NCBI GenBank assembly: GCA_963995505.1
Contig: OZ023193.1
Span: 5,230,521-5,294,520, forward strand
DNA from: Hypericum androsaemum
Taxonomy: Eukaryota; Streptophyta; Magnoliopsida; Malpighiales; Hypericaceae
DNA length: 64,000 nucleotides
Reading direction: 5' to 3'
Shown here: piece after piece, positions 44,139 through 53,717 of the stretch
Position numbering within the stretch: position 1 is the stretch's first letter
Layout: the number at the start of each line of letters is the position of its first letter
Translations under genes and position numbers: made by a program
The notes under the pieces: model-generated
Told to the model about the DNA's origin: nothing
The model's input: the letters and a program-made list of their open reading frames with translations, nothing else
The model's database searches: none

Positions 44139-44562
44139 GCTGATATGACCGATTGGGCAAGTGTAGTACGACCCGTAAATGACAGTTTATCCGCACACCA
44201 ACCATGGTGAAGGAATACGTACTCTTTGGTTACCCTCTCATGGAGCAAGGGCATATCAAGGTACCTACACAACTTCTTGGTCAAAGAAACACCCAAGATA
44301 TTAGCCATCTCCTTAGCCAGAGATTTCAAGACATTTTTTGACACATAGATCACCCAAAGATTGAATTTTGACGCTGACCCAATTTGTAGAACGATAAAGT
44401 GAGCCGACTTCTTGCTCTCCCGTATTGTTTCAACTTTACACTTATCAACCGATTTCTCTCTGTTTTAATTTCGTTTGCAGAGTTTGAGGAGGCTCTCGAG
44501 TTCCGAGAGAGAGAGAAGTTTTGATCTTTTCGAGTTTTTTTCGTTTTAGTGCGAGGAATGGG

Positions 44563-45200
44563 TAATTTTCTAAAAGGGGGTTTATTTCTCCGACAATTCC
44601 CTGAATGGGGTTGTCAGGGGATGTTTTCCTTGTCTGGGGTCAAGCCAGAAATCGCTCAGCAGAGATCGTTTTTCCTTCGCACGAAACCGCTGCTCGGGAA
44701 GCGTATTTTTTGTTTTGCCAAAAACCTCTCCACCTGGAGCGGTTTTTGGTTTGCCAAAAAAACCCAACCTCCACAATTTTAAATAAGCTCTAACCAATCA
44801 ATTTTAAATAAGCACAATTTTAAATAAGCACTCTAACCCAACCTATTGATTTATAACTTTGTAATAAATAATATATTACATATATACGATTTCTATGAAA
44901 TATGTAATATATTACATAAATAAAGGTTCCAAACAAAATTATCCAAAGCGAGGGAAATTGATTGGTTAGAGTGCTTATTTAAAATTGTGGAGGTTGGGTT
45001 TTTTTGGCAAACCAAAAACCGCTCCAGGTGGAGAGGTTTTTGGCAAAACAAAAAATACGCTACCCGAGTAGCGGTTTCGTGCGAAGGAAAAACGCTCCCT
45101 GCTGAGCGGTTTCTGGCTCGACCCCAGACAAGGAAAACATCCCCTGACAACCCCATTCGGGAAATTGTCGAGAAAATTAACCCTCTTTTGGAAAATTCCA
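44563..45200. repeat. Large inverted repeat: arms of about 240 bp, spacer of about 150 bp
   Basis: The left arm (about 44563-44800) and the reverse complement of the right arm (about 44955-45200) are nearly the same sequence. Shared blocks include GGGGTTGTCAGGGGATGTTT, TTTTCCTTCGCACGAAACCG and TTTTTGGTTTGCCAAAAAAA. Differences are a few scattered bases and small indels. The A+T-rich spacer holds repeats of ATTTTAAATAAGC. A transcript across it would fold into a long near-perfect hairpin. I see no transposase and no clear target duplication. Confidence 0.9.
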
Positions 45201-45804
45201 CGCGAAGAATTGCCTTTTGGCGGGTGAAGAGTAGTTTGTGGACTTTTTCTTCTCTAGTACGCTTAATTTCTCTTGTACGCTTACTAGTCCAGTATATTTT
45301 CCAACTGAAATTAGCAGTTGGCAAATTTGAAACCCCTTCTCTCGAATTGGGGATTTCATTTCATGGAGCGAGTAGAGTCCGGAAAACTTTTACTATAAAA
45401 TCCTGATACAAATTTAATGGTCACCTTTTAAGAAAAATTTTAATGGTTAGAACCTACTTTATTATATCGTACTTTTGCGCTTTAACTAACTACAATTTTG
45501 TGCTTTGAGTTTCCTGGGCCAGTAACAGACTAATAGGTGTTTACCTGAATGAAAATCAAGTGACACATGTTAATTCAAAAAATTGAAAGTGTCATTACAT
45601 CACTAATTTAATATGTGTGTCATGACTAATTTTAAGCTAATATTATTAACAATTTGTGAAAAGTACGAATCGCAACCAAAAACTTCCGACAAAATTCCGG
45701 TTGTGAATTTGAAAACCATCCGCACACGAGCAGGTTTGGGGCCGCACCACTGATTCGTTGGTTCAAACCGGCTCGTGGCCGTGAATATATACCAAGAAAC
45801 GACA
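45201..45804. other. Intergenic, no gene supported
   Basis: Flank of the inverted repeat followed by A+T-rich DNA and, at 45660-45790, a stretch with CCGGTTGTGAATTTGAAAAC and neighbouring GC-richer words. Nothing assignable. Confidence 0.3.
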
Positions 45805-46241
45805 GCTTAACAATTTGTTCTGACAAAAACGAGCTTAACATCTGAAAAATTAGTCAATCATAAATTTAGTCGTATGTATAAACAAAACTTCGAGCTACCC
45901 GACTAGCTAACATGACATCCAACAAATAAAAGAGAAAACAGACACATGTAGATAAACATATATTGGGCCAAACTTTGGACCAAACTCTAAATTTTAAAGC
46001 CCAATGAGTTTTGGAAATCGCCTTTTAATCCAACAGACTTTACTAGAATATCCTTAAAAAACAGACTTTACTAGAACCCCAGGGACTCTTCTTAACCTCT
46101 GCTTCCTCCTCTCCTTCTCTGTGCCCAATTTTAGCTCCGGGTGGGTAACCCATCATCAGCCCACTCTCTCTCCTCCTCCAGAATTTATCTTAAAAATTGA
46201 ATCTTTTTTATATTTCTTTGAGAAATTATAGCTTGTTCTAG
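45805..46241 (+). promoter_or_regulatory. Second copy of the DRG 5' region
   Basis: Paralogue of 31829-32245 with a few internal changes, including a local duplication of ACAGACTTTACTAGAA. No DRG exon follows. The homology stops after GCTTGTTCTAGTGG and passes directly into the F-box upstream block. Confidence 0.75.
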
Positions 46242-47335
46242 TGGTAAAATAATTAAGTTCGAGTTTAAATTTAACTAAGATGAAAAAGTGTCATTGAGAG
46301 AGACTGTAAAATTGGTCCAATATTACGGCCTCTATCATACATATGTAACTTTCTTCTCAAAAAATATCATACATATGTAACGGCCCACAAACATGAAACA
46401 TTATCCAACGAACTTTCTAACACGCATGAATAATGAATTCAACTTTCCCTAAAAAAAAAAAAATGAATTCAACAAACTATTTAAGTCCTCACAAAAAAAG
46501 AAACTATTAAGTTATACATTAATTAATTCCCCGCGATTGAAAACTCGCACTTAAGCCAGCATAATAATTTATAGGGAAACGTTCATTTTAGTATCCTGTA
46601 GTATCGCAAAAAATCATTTTAGTATCCTGTGGTAAAAAATTTATCAATCAAATCAAACTTCAACCAATTAACATCACTTAAGTCCACGGACAGCTGCCCG
46701 AATCCTTCCCTAGCTGCCCAGACTTTCCCCGGATTTTGCCCGGCCATCTGGAGAGGACATATCCCTCTTCCCCCTTCCCCTCTCTCTCTTCTCCTCCTCC
46801 TCCTCTTCTTCTTCTTCCCAAAATTCAGCCTCCTTCAATCCATCACACCCAAAAATAAGACCCAGAAAATTCAGCAACCAAAACCCAATTTACCCATTAA
46901 ATTGAAAGAGAAAATCCTAGAGAGTGCAAGCTCTCATGTCGGACACGTGATAACAAAAAAAAAATACCATTCTTTAATTCACCAGAAACAAGCTCCATTA
47001 ATAAGAAATAAGTAAAATTGGAAATGATTAATAACCCAGAAACTAGAAGAGACCTGAAGCTGACCTCTTCTTTTTTTCTACAATAACATTGACCTCTCAT
47101 GAAAACCCATGTAGGGAATCCTTTGCTTTTGCGCTGCTTCAATTGGTCTTGTCTCATATTTCTTGAGTATTTGATTTAAATGGAACGAGAAAGGGACAGA
47201 CAGACCTAATCAAGTGGAAAAATTAAACGAGGGCCTGGTTAAAATTGAGAGATAATTTCGGGGAATTTCCATTTTCTTTCCATCTATATACGAAGTCACA
47301 AGAATCAAGAAATAACGAGGGCTTCCACAACGAAC

Positions 47336-47527
47336 GGTGGGGTCCATGCTTTTGAGGGCCTTCCTGACTTTGGATCTCAGGGCGTGCTTGGCCTCGAACA
47401 GGGCGTCGAGGTCGCTGGGGGCGTTCGCACCGGCGTCGTTTTGATTCATCGTGAGAGAGGAGGAGGAGAAGCGCTTCTTGGCTGGCCTCGGACGGGAAAG
47501 AAGCGGACGACAGGTATGAAGGAACAT
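47336..47527 (-). pseudogene. Captured exon resembling 5-formyltetrahydrofolate cyclo-ligase
   Basis: From an ATG at 47527 the minus strand encodes MFLHTCRPLLSRPRPAKKRF, an arginine- and serine-rich stretch like a mitochondrial targeting peptide. It continues with MNQNDAGANAPSDLDALFEA and KHALRSKVRKALKSMDPTVR. The L-x-x-[IL]-F-x-x-K-x-x-LRS-x-VRK-x-LK-x-MDP pattern matches my memory of plant 5-formyltetrahydrofolate cyclo-ligase (folate metabolism, mitochondrial). The homology ends at about MDPTVR near a possible donor. Only the first exon is present, with 5'-UTR-like CT-rich DNA upstream, so no enzyme can be made. Confidence 0.5.
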
Positions 47528-47640
47528 AGTCGTCGGTAGTCCGGTGTTTAGGTTGGTGGATGAGACGATCCGGCAGGGGATGAGATGACGGTGCCGTATG
47601 GGTTTTGGTTGTTGAACTCTCTGGATTTTGTTTTTGGGGG

Positions 47641-47672
47641 AAGAAGAAGAAGAAGAAGAAGAAGAAGAAGAG
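47641..47672. repeat. (GAA)n microsatellite
   Basis: About ten AAG/GAA units inside the Mutator-like element. The opposite arm of the element has a shorter CTT run at 46800-46815. Confidence 0.95.
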
Positions 47673-48750
47673 AGGGGAAAGAGGAGAGAGAGGGAAGAGA
47701 GAGTGGAGGTGGAGTGGTTGGATGTGAACGTGGCACCAAGTCATCGGCGAATGTTGATGTGATTAGTCCAGATGGTCGGGCAACATCCGGGCAGTTTGGG
47801 AAGGATCCGATCAGCTGCTCGTGGATCTAAGTGATGTTAATTGGCTGAGGTTTGATTCGATTGATGTATATTTTTTATCATAGAGTACTAAAATAATTTT
47901 TTGTGATACAAAGTACTAAAATAAACTCTTTCCTAATTTATAATAACAAAAAAAGAACTTATATGGGTTCAGTTAAATAAAGCCCAAGTAGACACTGAGA
48001 GACAAGTACAATGCAAGGACCAGAGTCACCAGACAAGACACAACACAACACACGTGAAAGCTTCCATCTCCTGTCCGGAAGAGGAAGTTAGGTCTATCTA
48101 ATAATTATTCTCGTCGCCGATCCAACCGCCTCCGACTCTGTCAAATTTCTTTCAAAAGAGGGTTTGCACGAATTTCTCTTCTTAGATTTCATCTTTATTC
48201 CCAATTGGGAATTTTGTGTTCGACCTTTTTGCAGTCGTGGAAAAAAAAAGGGTTTGTTTTTCTTTGCCTCATTTCTGCTTGTTTTTCTCTTTGTTTAATT
48301 TTAGTGGAAGACTTTGAGTCACTAAGGTCAATTGAATCAGGGGAATTCACTTTGAGTCTCGTACTTCTGTGTTCAAGTGCTTAATTATATTTGGCGGCGC
48401 TTCCTGATTAGATGGCTGATAAGCATGCGCAAGCTTAGGGGGTTGTGAGGATTGAGCCAAGTTCATGCCTTTGATTAGCGAAATCCATTAGATCTCGTAG
48501 GCTCCTACTGTCTCTTTAGGTGTTGCAGAGGCCGATACCAATCATTATTTTGATCTTTTGGCTTACGGATTGTTTCTGTTTGTGTAGACTGTGGCGGGAA
48601 GAGGATCCTCAATTGAGTAGGCTGGAACAATTGTGCTGGTGCTTTTTTTCGGTGTGGATAGTATAACAATCTGGAATCCTTCCTGACTTTCTGTCGTCAA
48701 TTGATTCGTTCTCATTCTTTGTGCAGGCTCTTTGGTTGGCAGAGTTCAGG

Positions 48751-50064
48751 ATGGGAACGCCTAGGAATTCAGCAGCTTGGAAAATTTGGAGGGACACCAC
48801 TCACGACACTATCAGTGCTATTTTCTCACTAGGAAATGAGCCAGAACAGACTAGGGATATCTACAAAGGAATTCAAGGTTTAATTGGTAGCACATGCTAT
48901 GGAATGATGACAATCTTGAAGTGCTTTCGTTCCATTTCGAGACTTTTCTGGGGGAAAGGCAGAAAGCCACTGCCTGATGATGTGGTAGTTGATATTTTAT
49001 GCAGGTTACCAGCCAAGGATATCCTTAACTGCCGTATGGTGTGCAGGAGATGGATGTCCCTGACCTCAACTCCTTACTTCCGTGATTTACACCTGACGCG
49101 ATGCCCTCCCATGATTTTGCTACATCATTGTGTTTCAGAAAGTGACTGGAGGTTGTATTCTATTGACCTCACCTCCGATGTACCCTGCATTAAAAGATTT
49201 GACACGAAGAAGCTTCAGTTAGACCGTCGTCATCCTCATCTTTTTGGTGGAACGTGCGACGGGCTAATGTTGTTATGGTCCAGGGGAGAATCAATAACAT
49301 CTCTCTGTTTATATATTTGCAATCCTTTGACAGGGAGAAAAATAGCGGAGGTGGCAGCCAATGGCTGCTTCTTTTGTGGATTCTGGTTTCACCCAGCCAA
49401 GAGAGAGTACTTTTTCCTCACAGCTGCTATTGCTCACGGTAACATGCCGGGGCGGGGCTTCCTGTTTATGATATGTAACTTGCGGGGTGAGAGTACCGTA
49501 GTTGGCTGCTATGCGGCTTTTCCGACGGATGATGTGCCTATCAACATCAGTGGTTCACTCTATAACTTAATCAAGTATCCAGTTCATACCCGGAATTGCA
49601 TTATGATCTTCAACATCGACAACGAGAAAATTGAGTTCAAGCCTCATCCACATAATGATCATTGCAATCATGGACACGGCATCGGTAACCGTTATAGTGC
49701 AGACATGTGTTTGATGGATGTGGAAGGGTCATTAGGTTTTGCTCACGTTTGTTCTAGCCGCCATAACCTTCATTTATGGATCCTTGCGGATTGTGAAACT
49801 TGGCGTTGGATACCAAGGTATAAACTCAATCTTAATTGGTCCCCCTCAATGGGTGCAATTCGTGCATTAAGTTACACACAGAATGGTGAGATGCTCATGC
49901 ATTATGACTACAATAGATTGCTTGTTTTCAATCTTGAAACAAGACGGGTCAGAAAGATAAACATTAACATTAGTATTAGTTATCCCAAGACAGATGGATT
50001 TCTCACTGCGACCACTTATGTGAGAAGTCTTGTTGGCCTGGATCGCATGGCCTCTTTAATATGA
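48751..50064 (+). CDS. F-box protein with F-box-associated domain
   Basis: Single-exon frame of 437 residues from ATG at 48751 (MGTPRNSAAWKIWRDTTHD). The homologous ATG opens the pseudogene, and the bases just upstream look like an intron acceptor, so I prefer this start to any upstream one. The F-box lies at about residues 73-115 (LPDDVVVDILCRLPAKDIL, then CRMVCRRWMSLT). A C-terminal F-box-associated region follows (CDGLMLLWSRGES, YICNPLTGRKIAEVAANGCF, GFWFHPAKREYFF, HLWILADCETWRWIPRY, MLMHYDYNRLLVFNLETRRV). Such proteins dock on SKP1-cullin1 complexes and choose substrates for ubiquitylation in nucleus or cytosol. The substrate cannot be read from sequence. Its promoter region is split by a Mutator-like element; expression may be altered. 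Confidence 0.9.
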   Translation: MGTPRNSAAWKIWRDTTHDTISAIFSLGNEPEQTRDIYKGIQGLIGSTCYGMMTILKCFRSISRLFWGKGRKPLPDDVVVDILCRLPAKDILNCRMVCRRWMSLTSTPYFRDLHLTRCPPMILLHHCVSESDWRLYSIDLTSDVPCIKRFDTKKLQLDRRHPHLFGGTCDGLMLLWSRGESITSLCLYICNPLTGRKIAEVAANGCFFCGFWFHPAKREYFFLTAAIAHGNMPGRGFLFMICNLRGESTVVGCYAAFPTDDVPINISGSLYNLIKYPVHTRNCIMIFNIDNEKIEFKPHPHNDHCNHGHGIGNRYSADMCLMDVEGSLGFAHVCSSRHNLHLWILADCETWRWIPRYKLNLNWSPSMGAIRALSYTQNGEMLMHYDYNRLLVFNLETRRVRKININISISYPKTDGFLTATTYVRSLVGLDRMASLI

Positions 50065-50474
50065 AATATTTATTTGTCTTCGTTGTTTTACTAGACTGAG
50101 TTGGGAAAACAATAGGTTTGATCTTATAATGTAACTGCTGTGACGTTTTTTCTATTGAAAATTTCGATCTTAGTAGATTTTATAATGCAGTATATTTACT
50201 TTGTTTTATAAACGCCCTGTCATCATCTACTTGTTGAGGCAGTATATTTACTTGTTGAGGCAGAAAACGCCCTGTCATCATCTAACAATCGACTCAGTGC
50301 TTATAATACGTCTCATAAATTAATTATAGGACAAGGGAGGTTTATTTAGACGTGTGGATAAATGGAAGCATAAAAGGTGGTGATCATAGGGTTAGGTATA
50401 TGTTACAGCGAGAGAGAGAGAAGCAGAAAGATGAGCATATGAGACAAATTGTGATTTTGGATTCGATACGTAAT
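50065..50474. other. 3' flank of the F-box gene with a local duplication
   Basis: AAACGCCCTGTCATCATCTA occurs twice (about 50211 and 50267) and CAGTATATTTACTT occurs twice, an overlapping small tandem duplication. No gene. Confidence 0.5.
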
Positions 50475-50800
50475 TTTTTTTATAAGCGAGGGGGACAATT
50501 CCCCAACTTTCATTAATCAATGCAAAGTCGAAATTGTATAAGTACAATGGGATAGACTTATCCCATTAAAATCATCTAAACATACATCTAAACAAGACAA
50601 GGAGTTAGAAGTTCGATATAGGCATAGGAGATGGTCATGTCATGAATCAAGAGCGCGTCGGCCACTCGATTGCCCACTCTTTAAGTGTGCTTAATGTGGA
50701 TCACCCAGTCTGGGTACGAGAGCGATTTCATTCTGTGCATATTGTCATGCTTGCACGACTATGATTTCATCGCACGTTGGTAAAATCAAAACATGTACAA
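50475..50800 (-). mobile_element. 5'-truncated LINE tail
   Basis: On the minus strand a frame includes YPDWVIHIKHT and RVGNRVADALLIHDM, the end of an L1-type RNase H domain. It is followed by 3'-UTR-like sequence and a run of A residues (plus-strand T run at 50476-50483). Confidence 0.6.
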
Positions 50801-50903
50801 ACTTTGGTTTAATTAGTCTCATCTAAGAAGACATGTTGAAAATACCACATTGCTTGGTTTTGAAAGTCCATCCAACCAGTGTCATAAAGTTTTGATTTGT
50901 ATA

Positions 50904-51712
50904 TGTTGGAGCGGAAAATTAATTCTCGGATTTGTTTGACCATGTCTCAGTAAAATAGACGTATCTTCCTACTCGTATATCCGATTGATGCGATTCCAAA
51001 AGCTACAAAAAGATAAAATACAGATCTAGAATTTTCTAGTTTGTAACTTCTCCAAATTAGGCGCAGAAGGAGGTCAGACTTGGGTCGGAAGTTTCGGGAG
51101 TAGGTTTTCTCCTTATTAGGCTACGGATCTGCTGAACCTATTTTGGTAAAAATGCCGTAACTTTCCCCTCAAGTATTGGATTGATACGATTCCAAAAGTC
51201 ACAGAAGGAGAAGACAGAGATCTATAACTTTGTTGTTTATGACTTTTCCAAATTCAGCATGGAAAATGGTCAAATATGGGTTGAAAGTTTCGGGAAGTTT
51301 AAGTTTTCCTTATTAGGCCGAGGCTATGTTAAGTTTTCCTGTTTGAAAACGGTCTAGGGTTTTTCTATGAGGCTGGGGCGAGCTTATTCTATATAAGGAG
51401 AGCTAGGTACAGGCATGAAGGACACACAAACCAAACACCAAATTCTTAGCTTCATAGTTTTTATCGTAGCTTTTATCTAGCTTTTATCTTTCATGTTTTT
51501 CCTTTCCCCCTCTTCCCCATATTTTCAAAGAAGTTCTTTCTCTTCTACCAATTCTTTTCTCTTCTATCTATTCTAATCTTTATCTTCTCTTCTCTTTTCC
51601 CGTATTTCTTCTATTTCTCCCTTTCGTTCGAATCACTCTTGGACGACCACTCCGGACCCCGGACCCGTTCTAAAGATCGTTTCTGACGTTCTACCACAAT
51701 TTATTCACAACA
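50904..51712 (+). mobile_element. Solo LTR, same family as 52616-53398
   Basis: 809 bp, starting TGTTGGAGCGGAAAATTAAT and ending ATTCACAACA. The target duplication GTATA is perfect (50899-50903 and 51713-51717). A TATA-like TCTATATAAGG lies at about 51393. It is the inverted relative of 52616-53398. Presence of a target duplication with only one LTR shows LTR-LTR recombination. Confidence 0.9.
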
Positions 51713-51717
51713 GTATA

Positions 51718-52615
51718 TAATATGTTTTAGAAGGATATGGAGATTTGACACTAGTCTATACTATGTTAGACATAGTCATAGCGATATTGCACCCCATAAA
51801 ACCATCTTTGACTCGTATTGTTACTCTGGGCAAGACTCAAAATCAAGATCAGAGAAGTTCAAGTAACAATATCCGGTAAACTCTCCGTCGTCCATCCTCT
51901 GCGTTAACTCCATAGCAGTATCGCAGCAACCCTTCTCGTTACACCCCAGCCAGAGAGTTCATCAACTCTCTGGTCCCGAGATCCCATGTACAAGTCCACT
52001 CTCCCGCGCATTCCCATGGCCAGCACGGATAAGCAAGTTCTGAATCAAGGGGCTTTAGGGAATTCGGTGGGATTTCTAATTGGGGGTTTGGGGATTTAAT
52101 TTGGTGATGTAATCATTCATATGGACACAAGTTAGAAAAAACTAATTATAGTTGAGAATGTGTCGTATTGTGAATTTTGATAATTTTTCACTAAAATATA
52201 CAAAAGAAAATCGTAATAATTGGGTGATTGAGTGTAGAAATTATGTATATACGGTGTTATTGATAATACATTTATCTCGTGCAGATTTTTTATTTTTTCT
52301 ATTGGATTTACCGTACTAGTATTTTAATGAGGCCGGCGACTCTAATTTTGTTTTGGGAATTCTATACTCTTTATATAGATAAATTGTAAATATTATATAG
52401 ATTAATAAAATTTTAGTTATAAAAAATTTATTGGCGAATTACTTAATAATATTATTATTAATGAGATCTAATAAGTAGTAAGAGACTTAAGTTCACTTAA
52501 AAAAATCTTAGGTTAAAATTATATGGATATGAAAATTAGGGTTCGAAAATACACAACTCTAAATATAAGACTTCATAGGTTTAAAAAGAATTTCCAAGAA
52601 AAGAAATTGTATGCG
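51718..52615. other. Spacer between two LTRs of one family
   Basis: No gene. The block 52270-52440 (CCGGCGACTCTAATTTTG, AAATTGTAAATATTATATAG) resembles the spacer at 19430-20170. This suggests that a further F-box unit followed here before transposon insertion. Confidence 0.35.
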
Positions 52616-53398
52616 TGTTGCAAATAAATTGTGGTAGAACGTCGAAAACGATATTAAGAACGGGTCCGGAGTGGTCGTCCCAAGAGCGATTCAAACGAAA
52701 GGGTGAAAAGATGAAATAGGGGGTGAGAGAGGAGAAGAAAGAGGGTGGGGATGAAAGATTTTATTGATAGGGATAGGAGAAAAACATGAAAAACATGAAA
52801 GATAAAAGCTACGAAGCTACATAAGATAAAAGCTACGATAAAAACTATGAAGCTAAATGTTTGATGTGTTATTTTGTGGGTCCCCTTCTCCTATGCCTCA
52901 GATCTCATTATATAGAAAAAGCTAGCCTCAGCACAATACAAAAACCCTAGGCCATGTTCAATATAGGAAAACCCAACATAGCCCCGGCCTAATAAGAAAA
53001 ATGCAAACTGCCAAAACTTGTAACCCAAGTTTCGCCCCTTTCTGTGATGAATTTGGAAAAGTCATAAACTAAAAAGTTGTCGGTCTCTGTCTTTTCTTTC
53101 TGTAACTTTTGGAATCACTTCCATCTGATACTTGAGCCGAAAGCTACGGCCTTTTTACCAAAATAGGTTCAGCAGATCTGCGGCCTAATAAGAAAAACCT
53201 ACTGCCGAAATTTCCAACCCAAGTCTGACCTCCTTCTGCACCGAATTTGGAGAAGTAACAAACTAGAACGTTCTAGATCTTTGTTTTATCTTTTTGTAGC
53301 TTTTAGAATTGTATCAATTGGATACACTAATAGGAAGATACAACTATTTTACTAAGACATAGTCAAACAAATCTGTCAATTAATTTTCCGTTCCAACA
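52616..53398 (-). repeat. 3' LTR of the non-autonomous element
   Basis: 783 bp; minus-strand start TGTTGGAACGGAAAATTAAT and end ATTTGCAACA. Inverted relative of the solo LTR at 50904-51712. Contains the words GGTCCGGAGTGGTCGTCCCA on the plus strand, also present in variant form in the LTR at 56140. Confidence 0.9.
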
Positions 53399-53717
53399 AT
53401 GCCCCTCACACGTCAATGTTTTGATGCTAGGAAAAGTGTTAATGTGTATTCATCCTTAAACAAGCAGAAAATTAACTCCACTCATAAAATAATCGGCCAA
53501 GGCAAGACCGTAAATATATAAAAAATGTACCATTAAACCGGTCGAGACATAGCCGTTGTAGGCGTACAGTTGATCACTCATTTTGAGATATTCGTGTGCT
53601 CACGACTTTCTCGCAAAAACTTGATTTAGGCCTGCATGGTTGAGTGGGAGCTCTATGTCCTTCGTCAAAATGACCATACAATTGTTGTTGAAGGTCTCTA
53701 AGCTTTTCCCTTTGTTT

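Larger units (their letters stand above)
39690..44400 (-). mobile_element. L1-like LINE, 5'-truncated, interrupted by three DNA transposons
   Basis: The minus strand carries the end of ORF2 in pieces: 44400-44147, 42811-42431, 42151-41143 and 40200-39690. The RT end reads LAKEMANILGVSLTKKLCRY and GRTTLAQSVISA, resumed beyond the insertion as LPLYAMQSTRIPVRICEDIE. Next come KLQRSFLWSS, the region before the zinc finger (KVCLVGGVWK), the zf-RVT motif VDIRRYCKTKVETVLHAVRE and the RNase H tail YLRVANRCADKLANLG. Frames are broken by stops. Endonuclease and most of RT are absent. Precise rejoining of the coding frame at the insertion sites supports the insertion boundaries given below. Confidence 0.85.
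46574..47933 (-). mobile_element. Mutator-like element, probable Pack-MULE
   Basis: The 9-bp target duplication TAATTTATA is perfect (46565-46573 and 47934-47942). TIRs of about 170-180 bp start GGGAAACGTTCATTTTAGTA on the left and GGAAAGAGTTTATTTTAGTA (reverse complement) on the right, with weaker symmetry continuing to about 300 bp. A 9-bp duplication with long TIRs is diagnostic of Mutator elements. There is no transposase. The interior carries gene-like sequence on the minus strand. The paralogous upstream region at 20160-20660 lacks the insertion. Confidence 0.88.
46250..48750 (+). promoter_or_regulatory. Upstream region and leader of the intact F-box gene, split by a Mutator-like element
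   Basis: The parts 46250-46573 and 47943-48250 together match 20180-20660 and, in part, 31100-31520. A G-box CACGTG lies at 48051-48056. The region 48330-48750 matches the leader of the pseudogene at 120-480. A TTTGTGCAG at about 48718-48726 could be the acceptor of a 5'-UTR intron. The upstream half of the promoter region is displaced by 1.36 kb of transposon. Confidence 0.6.

Noticed and set aside
47585..47830. Plus-strand arginine-rich frame
   Set aside because: It is produced by the GAA microsatellite and overlaps the minus-strand captured exon region; composition artefact.
48721..48750. Upstream extension of the F-box frame to a GTG at 48721
   Set aside because: There is no ATG there, the bases look like a T-rich tract and GTGCAG acceptor, and the paralogue supports ATG at the site homologous to 48751.
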